From positions 25,195,001-25,259,000 of the forward strand of contig JABWDB010000003.1 of assembly GCA_019614645.1 (NCBI GenBank): DNA of 64,000 nucleotides, read 5' to 3'. This DNA comes from Stratiolaelaps scimitus (taxonomy: Eukaryota > Arthropoda > Arachnida > Mesostigmata > Laelapidae). Made by a program: the position numbers and the translations under genes. Of the stretch, positions 22,061 to 35,053 are shown piece by piece (position 1 is the first letter of the stretch; every line of letters begins with the position of its first letter). The notes under the pieces were generated by a model, which was not told the DNA's origin, did no database searches, and was given only the letters and a program-made list of their open reading frames with translations.

Positions 22061-25000
22061 CTTGTTCTAACACCCAATGATACTCTAGCTGGCTCAGTGA
22101 TACTGTAAAGTAAATTTTCCGGGCGTACTCGCAGCCTTAAACATTTAACGTTCACGGTACTGCTTTCGGCATGCCATTGCTCCATAGGACGGACTCACAG
22201 TGATACTGTAGAGTCCTTCTTCTCGAGCACGTCATAGTAATCATGGAGCTCGCCTATCTCAGCTATGTTCCCCGAATGCGACGCAAAACATTCCTCATTA
22301 GAACTTAATGTGTGCTCCGTGTTCGGCTCTCTCGGGTTATTCTAGTCAGGGAAGACTCGGCTCCAGGTTATTCCAAATTGAGCAAATCCAATTTAATTTC
22401 CTCTGGTTTTTCCGCCAACGGAGCATGATCTGTGAACCTGTGGCAACGGCCAAGGTGTGATGGTTTCAGCGGTTTCGGTGAACGGTAAACCTTCCATGAA
22501 TCCCGAGATTGCATTAGTGGCCCCGTGAAGGTCATTGTGTCTAATCTATTATAAGCATATGCATTCGTTCGTAAAATGCGCCCTCAAATGCGACGATCCC
22601 CGCCCTATCATACGATTCGAGGAGGTGTCAGCGAGATACCAGATGAGCAATATAGGAAATTCAGAGTTTGGTGAACATCTGAAACAAATATCGCGAGCAC
22701 CTAATAAAAAAAGTTCTCTCACAAGGTTCAACTACGGGAGATAGTGGGGCAAATGCTAATACCGAACTCATATAAATCGGATTAATTCAGTGCAATCGAG
22801 CAACCCGAAATACACGCAAACAGCACATTCATCAGACATTCAGAACATATCGATTTCGAAGGGAAGAGCTGTCATCAGTGGTAACGGAGTTCGGCTTGAA
22901 TATGTATGCGCACCGAGCGAGATAACATCTAAATGGTTATTTTAAACATATTGAGCTATTCTCTTTGGGGACTGGACGTTGAAGCTAGTGGGGTCGGATG
23001 GCGATCTGACGGGCCTGAAATGGACAACGCGTGGCCGGAATTGTTAAATTGGGCCCTCAAACGCATAGAACCTATGGCACGGTATCAGCATGCTTGGTAG
23101 TACTAATTGTGCTGTGTATTATGGTGTGGCAGGAGATGTGAGTCGAAGTGACACATTCGAATATACATCTGTTATACCTTAGGCGTTCTTGCTGAGAAAT
23201 GGACTTAATGCCGACACATAAAGATTCGCCGCCCATCGACATCGCGATGCCGAAGTGGAGATGATCTCACCGAAAATGGGGATTGCTATCAAAAACGGAT
23301 ATCATGAATGTATCTAATGATCCGTCTCAAGGTTAAGTAGATTACACGCGTCGCACACATTCTGATATCAAGGTGCGGTAGATCCCAAAGGCTATAGTCA
23401 TATGTGCGGGGCTCTTCGAAAGTTCCGCATGAAGGCTGATGTTTCGCAATCATGCTAATGATTATATTGGCCGGACAGACTATTCGAGCTTACGTGCATG
23501 CCATATTCTTAGCGCTTCCCGCTTGAGTGTCTTGAATCTCGTCATGCTGAAAACTTCTTCGGTATATAGAGCTCGCTATCAGACGCACTCCATAGGGCTA
23601 AGTCGTCTGAAAGTTCGCTAGAGATATTGCGCATATTGGCAGGTATAGGCATTTCAAATATAGCACTTAGACGGTATTACAGAACGCAAATCAATACGAG
23701 AGAAGACAAGCTCTTGAGAAAGTCGTTTCACCATAGAATATTACTCTGACGGCCCCATATAACGCATAGGAGTGATATATATAGGCAGTTCCCATGAGCG
23801 ATCGACTCTGTTCTCTTCGTAACAGAGAACTCGAGAAAAAAATAGGTCTTTTACCAAAGGACAGCGGAACGATGCGGCGTGGAAACCGCGTAGAAGGTAC
23901 GGTCGACTTTAACTGACTTCGATAAAGACACAGCACCAGCCCTCTGAGTCACACTGCCTTTACATTTTATCACCGCGCTTATCTGCTATATGCAATCCCA
24001 AACCAATCCGAGTACAATAAAGTGGCATCATCAACAGAACAGATCAATTTTCGACCTTGGAATTGTTTGCTGATCGGAAAATTATCGATATTCCCACGTG
24101 ACGATGTGACGGGTAGTTCAGGACAACGGCCAACTAGTCATCGAGGTTCAGCAAAAGGCAGAGCCGCACAGGACAACTCTCTAAGGGACTAATATAAGAA
24201 TGCTGTGAGTTACACCCGCTTTAAACATAACTCTCACAACTTTTGTCTGTAGCCTAATTGGCCGTTGCCGTTGAAATTGACTCCAGGTTGAAGTGTGAAC
24301 AACGACGAAGAAATTTCATGGCCGATAGATTCGTATATTTCCCGCAGATGCATTACAGACCTGTATCTTATATATAGCGTAATATATATCTTACCTTGTT
24401 GTGTTCTTCCGTGGCTCATAAATCCTTGACTCTGTATTCTGCACGTCCCTGACAAACTAATCCCCTGAACGGAAAAATATATACGTATAATAGCGTGTTG
24501 TACGTGTTCGCATATGCTGATACGTACTTACGTCCGTTGCATAACAGCCGAAGCGGGGACACTAACGATGTCGCGTGCATTTAATGCGCTCCCGTGCAAT
24601 CGGAACCGTGACTAGACGTTCGTATCTAAACAACAGATTTGGTCCTATGGAAGATGGGAGGTCCTGGCCGGAAGCAACAGCTCTGGCCGGGTCTCTTGCA
24701 ATGAGACGTCCAACTTTCAAACGTCTGTACCATCGAGAGCCGTAGAGTCACTTAGACCCATTGAGTTTCAACGATCGACACCCACGGTCAACGGAAAATT
24801 CAAATGAAATTTAGCTTCTGAGTGGCTAAGTCAGGTACAAAGCTCTCTCTCTCTCTCTCTTTCTACGGAAGATCGTTTTAGCCCGTACGTTCACACAGTT
24901 ACATGCACGCGTGCAGCACGCTGAGATACCCTACATTTTGTTTTACACTATTTCATTAATTCTGCCGCCCTCTGATCGTCTTACAACTGTAGTATGCGCA

Positions 25001-25350
25001 TCTGCTGCTGTCATTTCATGGTATTCACTGACTTAATTGCAGGCCTCGGCAACTCACTATTTCATACTATGAAAAGGATACTAACAAGCATTAAAACACA
25101 ACATGCCGTGCAGCTTGATTATTTCGTTGTTAGGCATATTACATTACAATTGGCCGAAGTGCGTCAGTGAAAATGGAGAAGAACGATTGCTATCGTCAAT
25201 GTAGGGCTTGCTTATTTATGATTTCGCACTATAACGATTGGCATATACAATTGACTTCAAATTCTCCATTCAACCGTGTTGTGGGGGCGGTTAAAATTTG
25301 CCAACGTTCTTTTGAAGAAATCGACGCTGGGCGCGCAAATTCAAAGTGTG
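22061..25350. other. Intergenic sequence, no supported gene
   Basis: I find no domain or splice-bounded frame I trust. It contains a (CT)n tract at 24843-24862 and a small region at 23810-23835 that can fold into two alternative 7-bp hairpins. Confidence 0.5.
24843..24862. repeat. (CT)n microsatellite
   Basis: A perfect CT tract of about 20 bp. Confidence 0.9.
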
Positions 25351-25353
25351 GCT

Positions 25354-25449
25354 ATGGACGACAACGAATCCATATCCAAGCTTCGGTTGCATTCGCGCAC
25401 GGTAGGAGCTGGCTTCACTTGGCTGCCGTCGTCGTCGTCACCTAAATAC
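25354..25449 (+). CDS. Candidate coding exon, unknown product
   Basis: Thirty-two codons from ATG (MDDNESISKLRLHSRTVGAG) run to a good donor, gtatgt, after CCTAAATAC. The frame stays open upstream to about 25276 with equally protein-like sequence, so the exon may extend and the ATG may be internal. It sits at the edge of a GC-rich island. I do not recognise it, and chance remains quite possible. Confidence 0.2.
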
Positions 25450-25663
25450 GTATGTATATCCATTCCGCGTAGCCAATCCCGTTGGTTCTCAGTCCCTCCT
25501 GGCGTCGCCCTAAAATCCCCGGGAATTGCGCTCCTGGGGCCGATCTAGGCAATCCCCAGCGGTCGAATACGTTCTCGTCCCGTCCTCGTTTTCGTTGAAC
25601 GAACCCCCACTGGCCGAGCAGCCAGCGGGCGGCCAGAACTGAGCTGAGCGTGAGCGTTTCCGG

Positions 25664-25710
25664 ATTGGCTTGGCCGTCTATTTATACCCTTTCCACAGTC
25701 CCCACCAGCC
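25664..25710 (+). promoter_or_regulatory. Candidate promoter: inverted CCAAT plus TATTTATA
   Basis: ATTGG at 25664-25668 is followed by TATTTATA at 25679-25686 inside a GC-rich stretch (about 25560-26090) that also carries GCA/GGC repeats and a (GA)n tract at 25880-25902. Predicted initiation is near 25710. No downstream gene is identified. Confidence 0.28.
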
Positions 25711-25879
25711 CCGATCTCTCCACTGACAGGGTCGCTCCCTACGTCTGGCTATGCTGGTGGACCCGCTCAGTCAGTGCACGGTAGCAGTGGCGGCGGCAGC
25801 AGCAGCAGCAGCACAAGGAGCGAACTTGCTTGCGTAGGGCTTGCCACTCCGCACTGCCGTTGCAGCACCGATTCGGACC

Positions 25880-25902
25880 GAGAGAGAGAGAGAGGGAGAG
25901 AG
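25880..25902. repeat. (GA)n tract
   Basis: Interrupted GA repeat; in arthropod promoters such tracts can bind GAGA factor. Confidence 0.85.
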
Positions 25903-26099
25903 TAAGGCAAACGAGTCAGGCTCACTTGGATATAGCGCGGACCCGCAGGACCGTGGCAACACGTGGCTACGGGAGGAGAAATAGATCTGGGGAGAAGCGG
26001 CTCGACTGTGTCCCACGTCCGGAACAGTTCAGACGTTGTACGGAAAGCTACGGATCGGAGGGAGTCAATGCACTGAGAATTCGGTTGGATGTGTAACGA

Positions 26100-29000
26100 G
26101 ACGATAGTTTGTCGCAGTTGCTGTTGACAAATACGAACGTTTCTCCTATTTGTAATACTTGTATTTGCAGTCTCTTGCTAGGGTGTGACCAAGTTCATTG
26201 TAAGAAAAATACAATGGGTCAAGAGTGACATGTAGTACAACGGATGATCTCAGGCAATATCTCGAAAGTGTAACTCCACTGATGTCGCGTGGCAAATAAT
26301 GGGAGAAGGCCAAGACGTACGATGCGTATGCGGTTAACAAGAGAGATAGATAAATAGATGTAATATGTAGAAACTACGTGATTTTGTTTACAATAAATTG
26401 TAGTTGTTGAATAGGTGGCTTGCTAGCTGAATATATATATATATATGTCGGCTCTCCAGTCGCGATATTTTTTTTATGTTATTATGTGTGTATGTGTGTA
26501 TTACTTAGTATATACAATAATTAGTGAGGCACTAGGCGCCAGTGATCGGCATGGGACACTGCCAATTGCCGTTCAATTCAATAAGGCCTGTTTATAGACA
26601 TTAATAATTCGAGAAAAAGCGCTAAGTTCTCAATTGTGATAGATAATGGTTTGTCGCTTCACAAGATAGGCTCTATGCATCAAGCTTTAATCTGATATTG
26701 CTTCTTCATCGTCGCAGGCTGTCTGATATCCTCATGTTAAAAGTCAGTACGATGGCCCATTATGTATGAACAAAAGAGGCAGGTGAGCAGCCTCAAATTG
26801 TGTTGTCGCTATGAATATTGTCAAAGTAGCTGCTTAGTGAAATTACACACACCGAATGATCACCGGCAGCCAATGCTTAAGTCAGTATACAGAAGCTAAG
26901 GAATTACACAATGCACCTCTTGCGAGATCGGTTCGGAGCCAATGTCACTTATTATATAATATAAAATGTAATGTGGGTATGTTTAATAAGCTCTATCATT
27001 AGCTCAATTAGCGCTTACCTTCTAAACTGGATGTTTATGCGGTATGCAAACTGTACGGGTGCTGTCTTCCTCGTCATTATCGATCACGTTACAAATACAT
27101 GCATTTAGTAATAATAATACATGGTCCTTGCAGTCTTGAGCATGACTAATTGTAATAGATTGCATCTATTTGATAACTGTGCCCGTCAAATTCTCAGGTT
27201 CATAGGGAAACAATTACTCTGTTTAGTTGCACACTCATCGATAAGTCATCTACAAAATTTACTAAGGCGAACTCAACAAAAGTTTAAATCAAACGACATT
27301 ATACACTTCCCTTTTATTAAGGCCCTCCTCTCTCTCTTTCTCCGCATTTTCCTTGAGTCCATTTCGCTGTGACTCCATACGCCGTTACTACTTAGCAGCG
27401 TCTGTTTGGCGTGTATTGACGATTGTCTGTGTTGCATACGTGTGTCTATTACTCCCTAGTCAGAGAGTTGTCAAAGAGTCGAGCTCCATCGAAGGAGATA
27501 TCCGTCGGCGTGGACGTCATCACAATGTTTTGTAAAGGACAAGGTCATCTCCAGTGGAGTGCATACATCCGTAAAACCTTCTCTGTTCTGTTGGCTGGCG
27601 ATTATTCATGCGCAGGTCCTGGCCCAGCCAATTGATCTCGTCCGAGCGAAGTTGCTGCGTGCGTTCGTTCGCCAGGCCGATCGGCGACCGCCGCCAGCCC
27701 TGCCAACAGCAGACCGACCGACCGACCGTCCATAACGCTGCCGCCTGTTCTGATTCTCAGACGGCGCCGTAGCCACCGCAAAAGTTCAGCCACTGTTCTC
27801 GCTGTTGCGTTACCTGTCTTCTGCTATTGTTGCTCACCCACAGTGATCAGTAGTCACCGTACAGATGCGGGAAGGACGAACAAGGCTGTGATCGATTATT
27901 ACAGAGGAAAAATATGTTTCGATAAATCGGTCCTCCATACACGGCAAATATGAACAACTAGAACGACAAACAACGTGCACAGAAAAAGCAACAAACCTAC
28001 CCGGGGATATATGTTGAAATGAATGACCACCACCCATTAGTCATTGATCCTCGAGGTTGGCTAACTCGGTATCCGATTCTCCGAGACGAAGAAGACAGAC
28101 ACCAGAGAGAACAGTCTTCTAGTGGCACATGGGACAATTTGTGAAGTCGATTTATCATACGGACGTTGGCTAGGGACCCGCCGATGTCCAGAAGATGTCC
28201 ACAACGAGAACTACCCGCTACGAATCACTTGATAGAACAATGCAAAGGTAATATTATAATCAGATGCTTGTTATCATCTCTTAAGTTGTTATATTATATG
28301 AAATTGCCTACACAATTGCACACTTCGAGTCAATCGTGCCTTATTACTCTTCTAAGCTTTTGTTGCCGCTAGCTAGAAAATTCAACGTAAAGCATACCGT
28401 CTATTTTCGCGAGAACATGTGTATGTATGCCAGAACTATAGCGCAGATGATTCGGCTCGTGCATAAAAATAATAATAGGGCACAATTGAATAAGGGAAAA
28501 CATGCACCGAATTCGCATTCGCATGACAGTCGACGAGACACATCTGCGTCAAGGATATCCCTAAGCTAATTTGTCTATTTTGAGAACGAACCCCATAGAA
28601 TCACCTACCTTTAAGTAGATGTCAATATGCGAGTAGACAGTTGAGCTCGCTTCGTGTCTCAGTCATCTGATAAAATTTGTGGTTACACCGACAAATGCTA
28701 TGCTTATTGGCTCGAGGATAATACCGTCACGCGTAAAAACAACAACGAGAAGCACCGCAGACGGTGGCCGGTCCACAGGACGGGCATGGCTAGACAGCTG
28801 ATACAACAATTGTCAAGTGATCGTCTCCGCTTACGAAAATTCGTCTTCTGACATAATATGTGGTTGCCTTCATTGTGCGGACGCTGCGGCCAACGTCTCT
28901 GTGACGTTATTCTAAAGTCGGCCAAAATTTGAACTGCGCTCGATGCATATACAGGATGATGCATTACGCCTAACGACACTTGGACCATTGATGTGACTCG

Positions 29001-30340
29001 AGTGAAGATCGAGTCATCTCTACAGGAGGCGGGAGCTGTAATTGATTTCATGAACACGCTCGATGAATTCGTCCTTCACAGCCTTTCATTTATTTGCATC
29101 CAGTGAGGCAATCGACATTTGAAATCAACCATTAAGAAACCTTATGTTGTATTTGGTTGGGGTTTGCATACGGGTCAGGGTCGGTGGGTCAAGTACATAT
29201 TTTTCAAGACACTTTCTAACGAATCTACTATGCAATCATCGGTCAAGATTCGATTCAACTCGACTATGGAGTGATCTTGGAAGATATTCTACGCTGACTC
29301 ATATATAGCTGGCCGGCTAAACCGATAGCAGACAAGACCTGGGACCCTTGAACGAGGACCGGGAGTTCAGTCTTCGAACTTTCTACATTCATTACAAAAG
29401 AAATCATTCTCTGTTACAGAAGATCCTCATGAAGGTGAATTTTTAATGCAACGATTTTTAATAGATGCACAGAAAGGCAACGCAAAGAAACTGGGGCGAT
29501 GGAGTTTTCTTTAAGAGGGTGGACTGAAAAATTAAAGAATTTAATAAATTTATATTTCGGTAGATTTGATACCCTTCTTAATTATTAATACACGTTCACG
29601 GGATAGAAAGTAGAATCGGTTGGCGCCAATCTGCGGGAGTCAACAATAACAGACAGAATATATAGGAATCCTACTTAAATGCGTAGTCATCGATAAGTTG
29701 TGATCTAAGGTAGGATCAGATCGAATCCGCCTTCCATGCTCAAGATCAGAACGAATTCAGCTTGTCCCATCGGTGTCCATTTGGGGTTAACTAGAGCTTC
29801 TGTTTAGAGAGTGGTTATTATATACAATGATTGCTTCAAATATTTTTACGGCTGCCATTGTGTTGTTATTACTGCAGGTTGCAACGAGTTGGCAGTGTTT
29901 AGATATTACTATTGGATCGCGGTTATCAATATCGTAAACACTGATTTTGGCTGCTCTGAATAACGAATCGTTCTATAGCGCCGCTAAAACAAGCATGAAT
30001 CATTCAGTATATGTGTATAATCATTTGTTTCTACACAAAAAACGGTAGACCTCATTGTTCGTATTATAGTTCTTAATTAATAGATTCGGGTCTTTGTGGT
30101 GTCTATGTGGCCAAGGCTCTTTAGAACGCATTACGGTTAAGCAATTAAGAACTGCAGGGCTTTATGCAAAATGAGAAATAGACTTCGGATTCTAGGTAAG
30201 CCTACGAGCTCTCTGCTTCGGTTAAGGTGTTCCCTGTCTCAACTACACTGAGCTACTAGCTCTGAGGTCGTTAGCGGTGTATTAGTCTTCTAGCTGCTCG
30301 GATCAACGGGCAGTCTGAGACAAGCTAAGGTCGGCCGAAT
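26100..30340. other. Intergenic sequence with one GC-rich island
   Basis: Mostly AT-rich, with (AT)n at 26431-26447. A GC-rich patch at about 27600-27800 has an (ACCG)n run near 27716-27730 and could be a 5'UTR or promoter. An open frame on + at about 28062-28233 looks protein-like but lacks convincing splice sites. Confidence 0.45.
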
Positions 30341-30851
30341 TTTGAACTCTCTCTCTCTCTCTCTCACCGTAGGGGACATTTACGATACATTATGCACAAG
30401 TGAGGATCACACAAAGCCTTCGACCTTGGATTGCTTTACCCCAACTGCCTGCTACTGGAGGACATTGATGAATAGCAAATTTTTCACCTCCCCTTGTATA
30501 CCGACGGAGTTTACAAAGTGTTGAATTAATTTTAGCAGTAAACTTTAAAGGGCCGCAACTTTCAGGTACGCCGTATCGGAGTTAGACAGCTGGTGGGAGA
30601 TTGGATCGAAGTTGGCGGCAGCAACCGCCGTACCATGCTTCACTGCATTCAAGCGCAGACGCAGGCAGTAGAGGCAATGGGCGAATGTCGACTTTCATCG
30701 GCTAAATATGTGCCGAAACACTTAAAGCATTATTGTTATTATTGTAAACCTATCTTGATTTCATACCAATTGTGTAAGTCTTTGATGAATGGTAGGTCTA
30801 GAATCGGCGGCATCTGGCTATGCGCTTTTGACGACTGTGTGTGTTCCTTAG

Positions 30852-31110
30852 AGGCCAACCTTGGCATGAATCCAAAATTGATGACATCCAGATACCCGAT
30901 CTAGTCGCTATACATTGGCTCGTATCGATAGGAAGCACGGTGTGGAGAAGAAGTTGGACAAAACAAAAACCGGTAAGTTTCTCTTCCATTTCCGTATTTC
31001 AATATGCTAGCTCACTGGTTTACTAAATATTTCGTCAGGTTCATCTCACGTCAGGGGCGACGTTAAGTCAATCGCCACACCCATTAGTCTCAGGGAGGTC
31101 CCCTGACTAG
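30852..31110 (+). CDS. Candidate two-exon gene end, unknown product
   Basis: Exon 30852-30972 (acceptor tgttccttag, frame GQPWHESKIDDIQIPDLVAI onward) ends in phase 0 at CCG before gtaagt. A 66-bp intron (30973-31038) carries a TACTAA branch-point-like motif and ends ttcgtcag. The next exon continues in frame for 23 codons (VHLTSGATLSQSPHPLVSGR) to a TAG at 31108-31110. Possible upstream exons lie at 30370-30530 and from 30566, but their phases do not join cleanly. No family recognised. Confidence 0.22.
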
Positions 31111-34100
31111 ACGATTACTACTCCATGATACATTCATTGATGACCACGCCAACATTCGAAGCGGTAGCACACTCCGATAGCGGCAACGATGCTGTTGACG
31201 GTCAGTGTATGTGTTAAATGACTATCGTCACTACCACCACCGCCGCCGCCGCCATCTCGGTCGAGGCCCTGTGACCTCGACCCTACTCAAGCTTTGCTGT
31301 ATCCGTTTAGCACACAGCAAAGCTATCCGCCGCTTGGAGAGACCACGTTTGATCACGGCCGTTCACGATTCATCAGTGAGCCCACCTGATTGGCCGGGTT
31401 ACACGGGTCGAGTTGGAGAACGACAACGTGTTAACGTCGATGTTGCTCTTGGATGCTTTGAAAGGCCGGAACATAGAATAGCTGAGCGCATCCCTCACGT
31501 ATCGGACGATGGCAACAAGTTCCGACCATCAAATCGTCAAAAATTCCATTGGAGACTTGTACTGAAGCCCGATAGGTTCCTCCAACCGGCAGACGTGTAT
31601 AGTGGCTCGGATAGGTGAACCTAATTATTAAGCTACTATTTAGCTTAAATGCTGACACGCGATAACTTATACAGGTGTTAAATGATTGAGAACTGGTTTA
31701 CGTTAGTCACATAATTGATCGAAATATTTATATAGATATTGGCGTACATATTTGAAGCTTTTTCTAGTCCAAAGTGTCGATTAAAAATAATGAAATACAT
31801 GCTGCCTGTTATTTGGTGCGCCAGATTCTTTGGCGATAAATCGCAATTATATTGTCTACTTTTTGCGACCGGGATATTTCCGAAATTATAAATAACCTGT
31901 ATTTAACAAACAAGAAATAAGGATAAGCAATTACACTACATCATATAGCCGGTGTAGCAGCGGTTTTCAGGTACTTCAATATCTACGGTGACCGAACAAC
32001 CCATTCGACCAGGTAGAACACCAACGATGAGTACTAAAAGGCAAGGCGGCACGAGTCTTCAATGCGGACCATGCTGACCGAGCGTCCTTGATAGCGGTTC
32101 GTAGTGTCCTCAATGAGCATGCCTTAACCCCCTTGGTCTCGCATCGTGGGATTACGGTCAGCCCGCTGTCGGCTGGACGCAACCGAGAGGCTGCTTGGGT
32201 CGGGATCAAAATAACTTCCCTCTACCGTGTTCTTCTAGAGTCATGCTTGCGACCATGGCCTTCTATGGATTCCCTACGGGGATGAGAGGTCTGACGACTA
32301 TGGCATGTTGTTTGTTGACCAAGTTCTCTCGGCGTAGTTTTGGCGTGGCTTGCTCCGTGGCGGATTACAGGCTGGGCAGCTGACACACATCCGGAAAAGG
32401 ATGTCAGCCCATGTCCGGTCCGATCCAACAGCCGCCGGAACGCTGCCGAAACGAGATAAGGTAGCAGTGGAAGGTAACCTCATAGCTAGCGACAAAGGGT
32501 CCAGAAGTCCCTCCCCCCATAATAGTACATAGAGCGTACGCACGGTAAAGGAACTAGCCGAGGGCTATTGCGTCCCCTTCTCGGCCACGTGGGGCCCCCT
32601 TTCTCTCCGAAATATTTCGTAATTTTTTGTGCCTTGAAATTGGAACGCTGCTGGAAAGCAGCGAACGAACGGGAAATGTTCCAGCTAACCTCAGGCTGGA
32701 AATGGGAGATTTGTTGTATTTCTGTCACTACAGCTAGCGATACACGCCCGATATACAGAGCTCACACCGAGTCGAACACACGTGCACGTGCGCATGCTTA
32801 CGCCGTTCAACTCGTTTCTGCATTGAACGCGATTCTTCCTCTCTTGTTTTTTTTTTATCATTGTAACGAACTCTCGATCTGCTTCGATAAGCGATAAGGG
32901 AGGATGACTCCTCACTTTGGTAGGAGATCCCATCGAATCGGGTTGATGGGCGCGTGGTCTATTCGTTGTGCGAGAGAACTGAGCACTGACAGCACGATAC
33001 GGTACCGTTCGAACTCAACGTCGAATTCAGCTGTAACTTTGTCAGCGTTTCAGTATCGAAACGTAACCCCCTAGAGAGGGGGGTGGGGGGGAAGCTGGCG
33101 GAACTGAAGCGCGAGTTCTGTTAGGGCCTGTCGCACTCATCTGATATGTATGTGCACAAGTCGCTAGGGTTGTAAATAAATTCTGTAGTAGCCGAGAAGA
33201 TAGTATATTGTCTCTCCGGGTTTAGCTGTTCCCACTGGGAGCAGCGACAGGCCTACGGTACAGCCGCTGGAGCGGAAAGCAGAACTTTCCCACGTCATGT
33301 CTCCCGGTCGGTATCTATCCGAGACAACGTGCACAGATATATTCGAGTATCGGGCGGCAGATTATTCAGTCCGAAATGTTCATTATTGTAATGCGTTAAA
33401 TACGTAAATAGATAATACGTGGGTTGGAAACCTTCGGAGTATATTGATTAAGATCAGTAGATCAACGTTTGATGCGTTGCTTGAAGAGATTTCAGAATGG
33501 AGGTTTTATGCAATTCTCAAATGGATATAGATCCTATGACGTTATGTTCGCCCAAAAAAGAAACGACTGAACATAGCACCGTATGTATAATAGAACATCT
33601 CATATTGCGAAACCCATTGGAACAGTGATGCCAGATAAAACCCATAGGAGAATGTGGATAGCAGTTCCGTCCCAATCATTGGTCATCTATAGAGAACTGT
33701 GATCGTACACTGCCGTTGAATCATCCACCGAACTTAAACCTATTCATCTATCACTGATATTATCGTGTCTCTGCGCAGTGGGAGACACCTTCGAAATTAA
33801 CAAAAAAAAAAAACAAATGTAGTCAACGATATTTCTGTCGGACCGTAAGTTATTATCGTAGTGTTTCGGCATCACTATGTGACACACCAACAGCCTAGGT
33901 TGCCTCGTGGATCAGATCAATCGTCCCCTCCCGGGCGACTCGCATTTAGCATTGACTTTCATTTAAGTTTGTCTTTGGCCCACTGCCCACCGGAGTCGGT
34001 GGTCACATCTGAACCGGGCAAAGCAGTGCGCATAAAGAAGGATCCTTCATGTCATAGATGTGCACATGGCTAATTGTGGCTTATTTCTCTTAACAACAAT

Positions 34101-34900
34101 ATCAATAATCTGAACAATGGAGGCTTGAACGCACTTTCACCGGTTTCGTGTACATAAGAGCACATACGTCTGTATGTGCTCGATATACCACCCTCGTACG
34201 CTAAGGACGCTAGGAGATAGAATGTACGCTAGGAGGTCGATTTTCATCAATCGCAGTCATTCACCTCGATTCCAATGTTAATGCACTGCGGCTGTCGCGC
34301 GAGAGGTCAGTTTATCCAAGAAGGGCTCAGTTACCTACAGCTACGATTAAGCTATGAATCCAATGACGGAGAACATCACAATAGCTCGGGCTAATAGCAG
34401 CCCTTTCGCCCTGTGTCCAGTGAGGGCCACTTCCGGTGTCTGGCCACCCAAAGGTCGCTAAGTCACTGATGCACAAGGTCTGTCAGGTAAGTGATCGGAA
34501 GTATACATAGATTCCTTAGGGCAACTTATACCATCCAGTGGGGGCGCGTTCTCATCGACGCTCTAGTTCCGGCTATACCGCTATCCTTGTTGAGGCTCCA
34601 TTTCCGATAACGTTATTTCCTTGCCGTATGCGAACGGAGCATTAACTTCTGAGGGCTTGTAAATGATACGTTGATTGCTAACGAGCAATCAACTACGTGC
34701 AAAGTAAGGATTTATTCGCTTATTAACTAGAACTGCAATATATTTACAATACAACGTGCTGTAGACAAATTTCGCTTGCTTAACTGATTTTTCCTACAAC
34801 AAATAACACAAAAATCACACGTGGTTGCCACGGGAAGTGATTCCAAGCACCGTTAGAAAACCAAAAATAATCCAAAACCAAAAAAATCTTCGTATTTATT
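31111..34900. other. Intergenic sequence with GC-rich patches
   Basis: GC-rich patches at 31200-31620 (including a CCG run and a + strand frame SLPPPPPPPSRSRPCDLDPT without a usable start) and 32000-32560 have open frames on both strands. None matches a family I know. Two short perfect hairpins lie at 34158-34181 and 34671-34692. Confidence 0.45.
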
Positions 34901-35053
34901 CGTTGGCTGCCTCTGGCTGTAAACAGCCAATGGCCGCAGGTTCGAGTCCCGCTGCGTGATGATGAGGACATATAAGAGAAGCATTGTGAAATTACAGTTC
35001 CAGTTATATATACACTATATTTATATTCCAATGCACCAATAAAGCTTTACCTT
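34901..35053 (+). repeat. SINE-like repeat, copy A (with tRNA-like B box)
   Basis: GGTTCGAGTCC at 34939-34949 is a good RNA polymerase III B box, preceded by an anticodon-arm-like hairpin (TGGCTGTAAACAGCCA). The body GAGGACATATAAGAG...AAGCATTGT...AATTAC and the tail CACCAATAAAGCTTTACC match copies at 43.2, 58.4 and 62.1 kb. This copy has an AT-rich insertion in the 3' part. Confidence 0.65.

Noticed and set aside
31205..31618. 137-codon + strand frame
   Set aside because: It lies in a GC-rich patch where other frames are also open; no domain or splice evidence supports this one.
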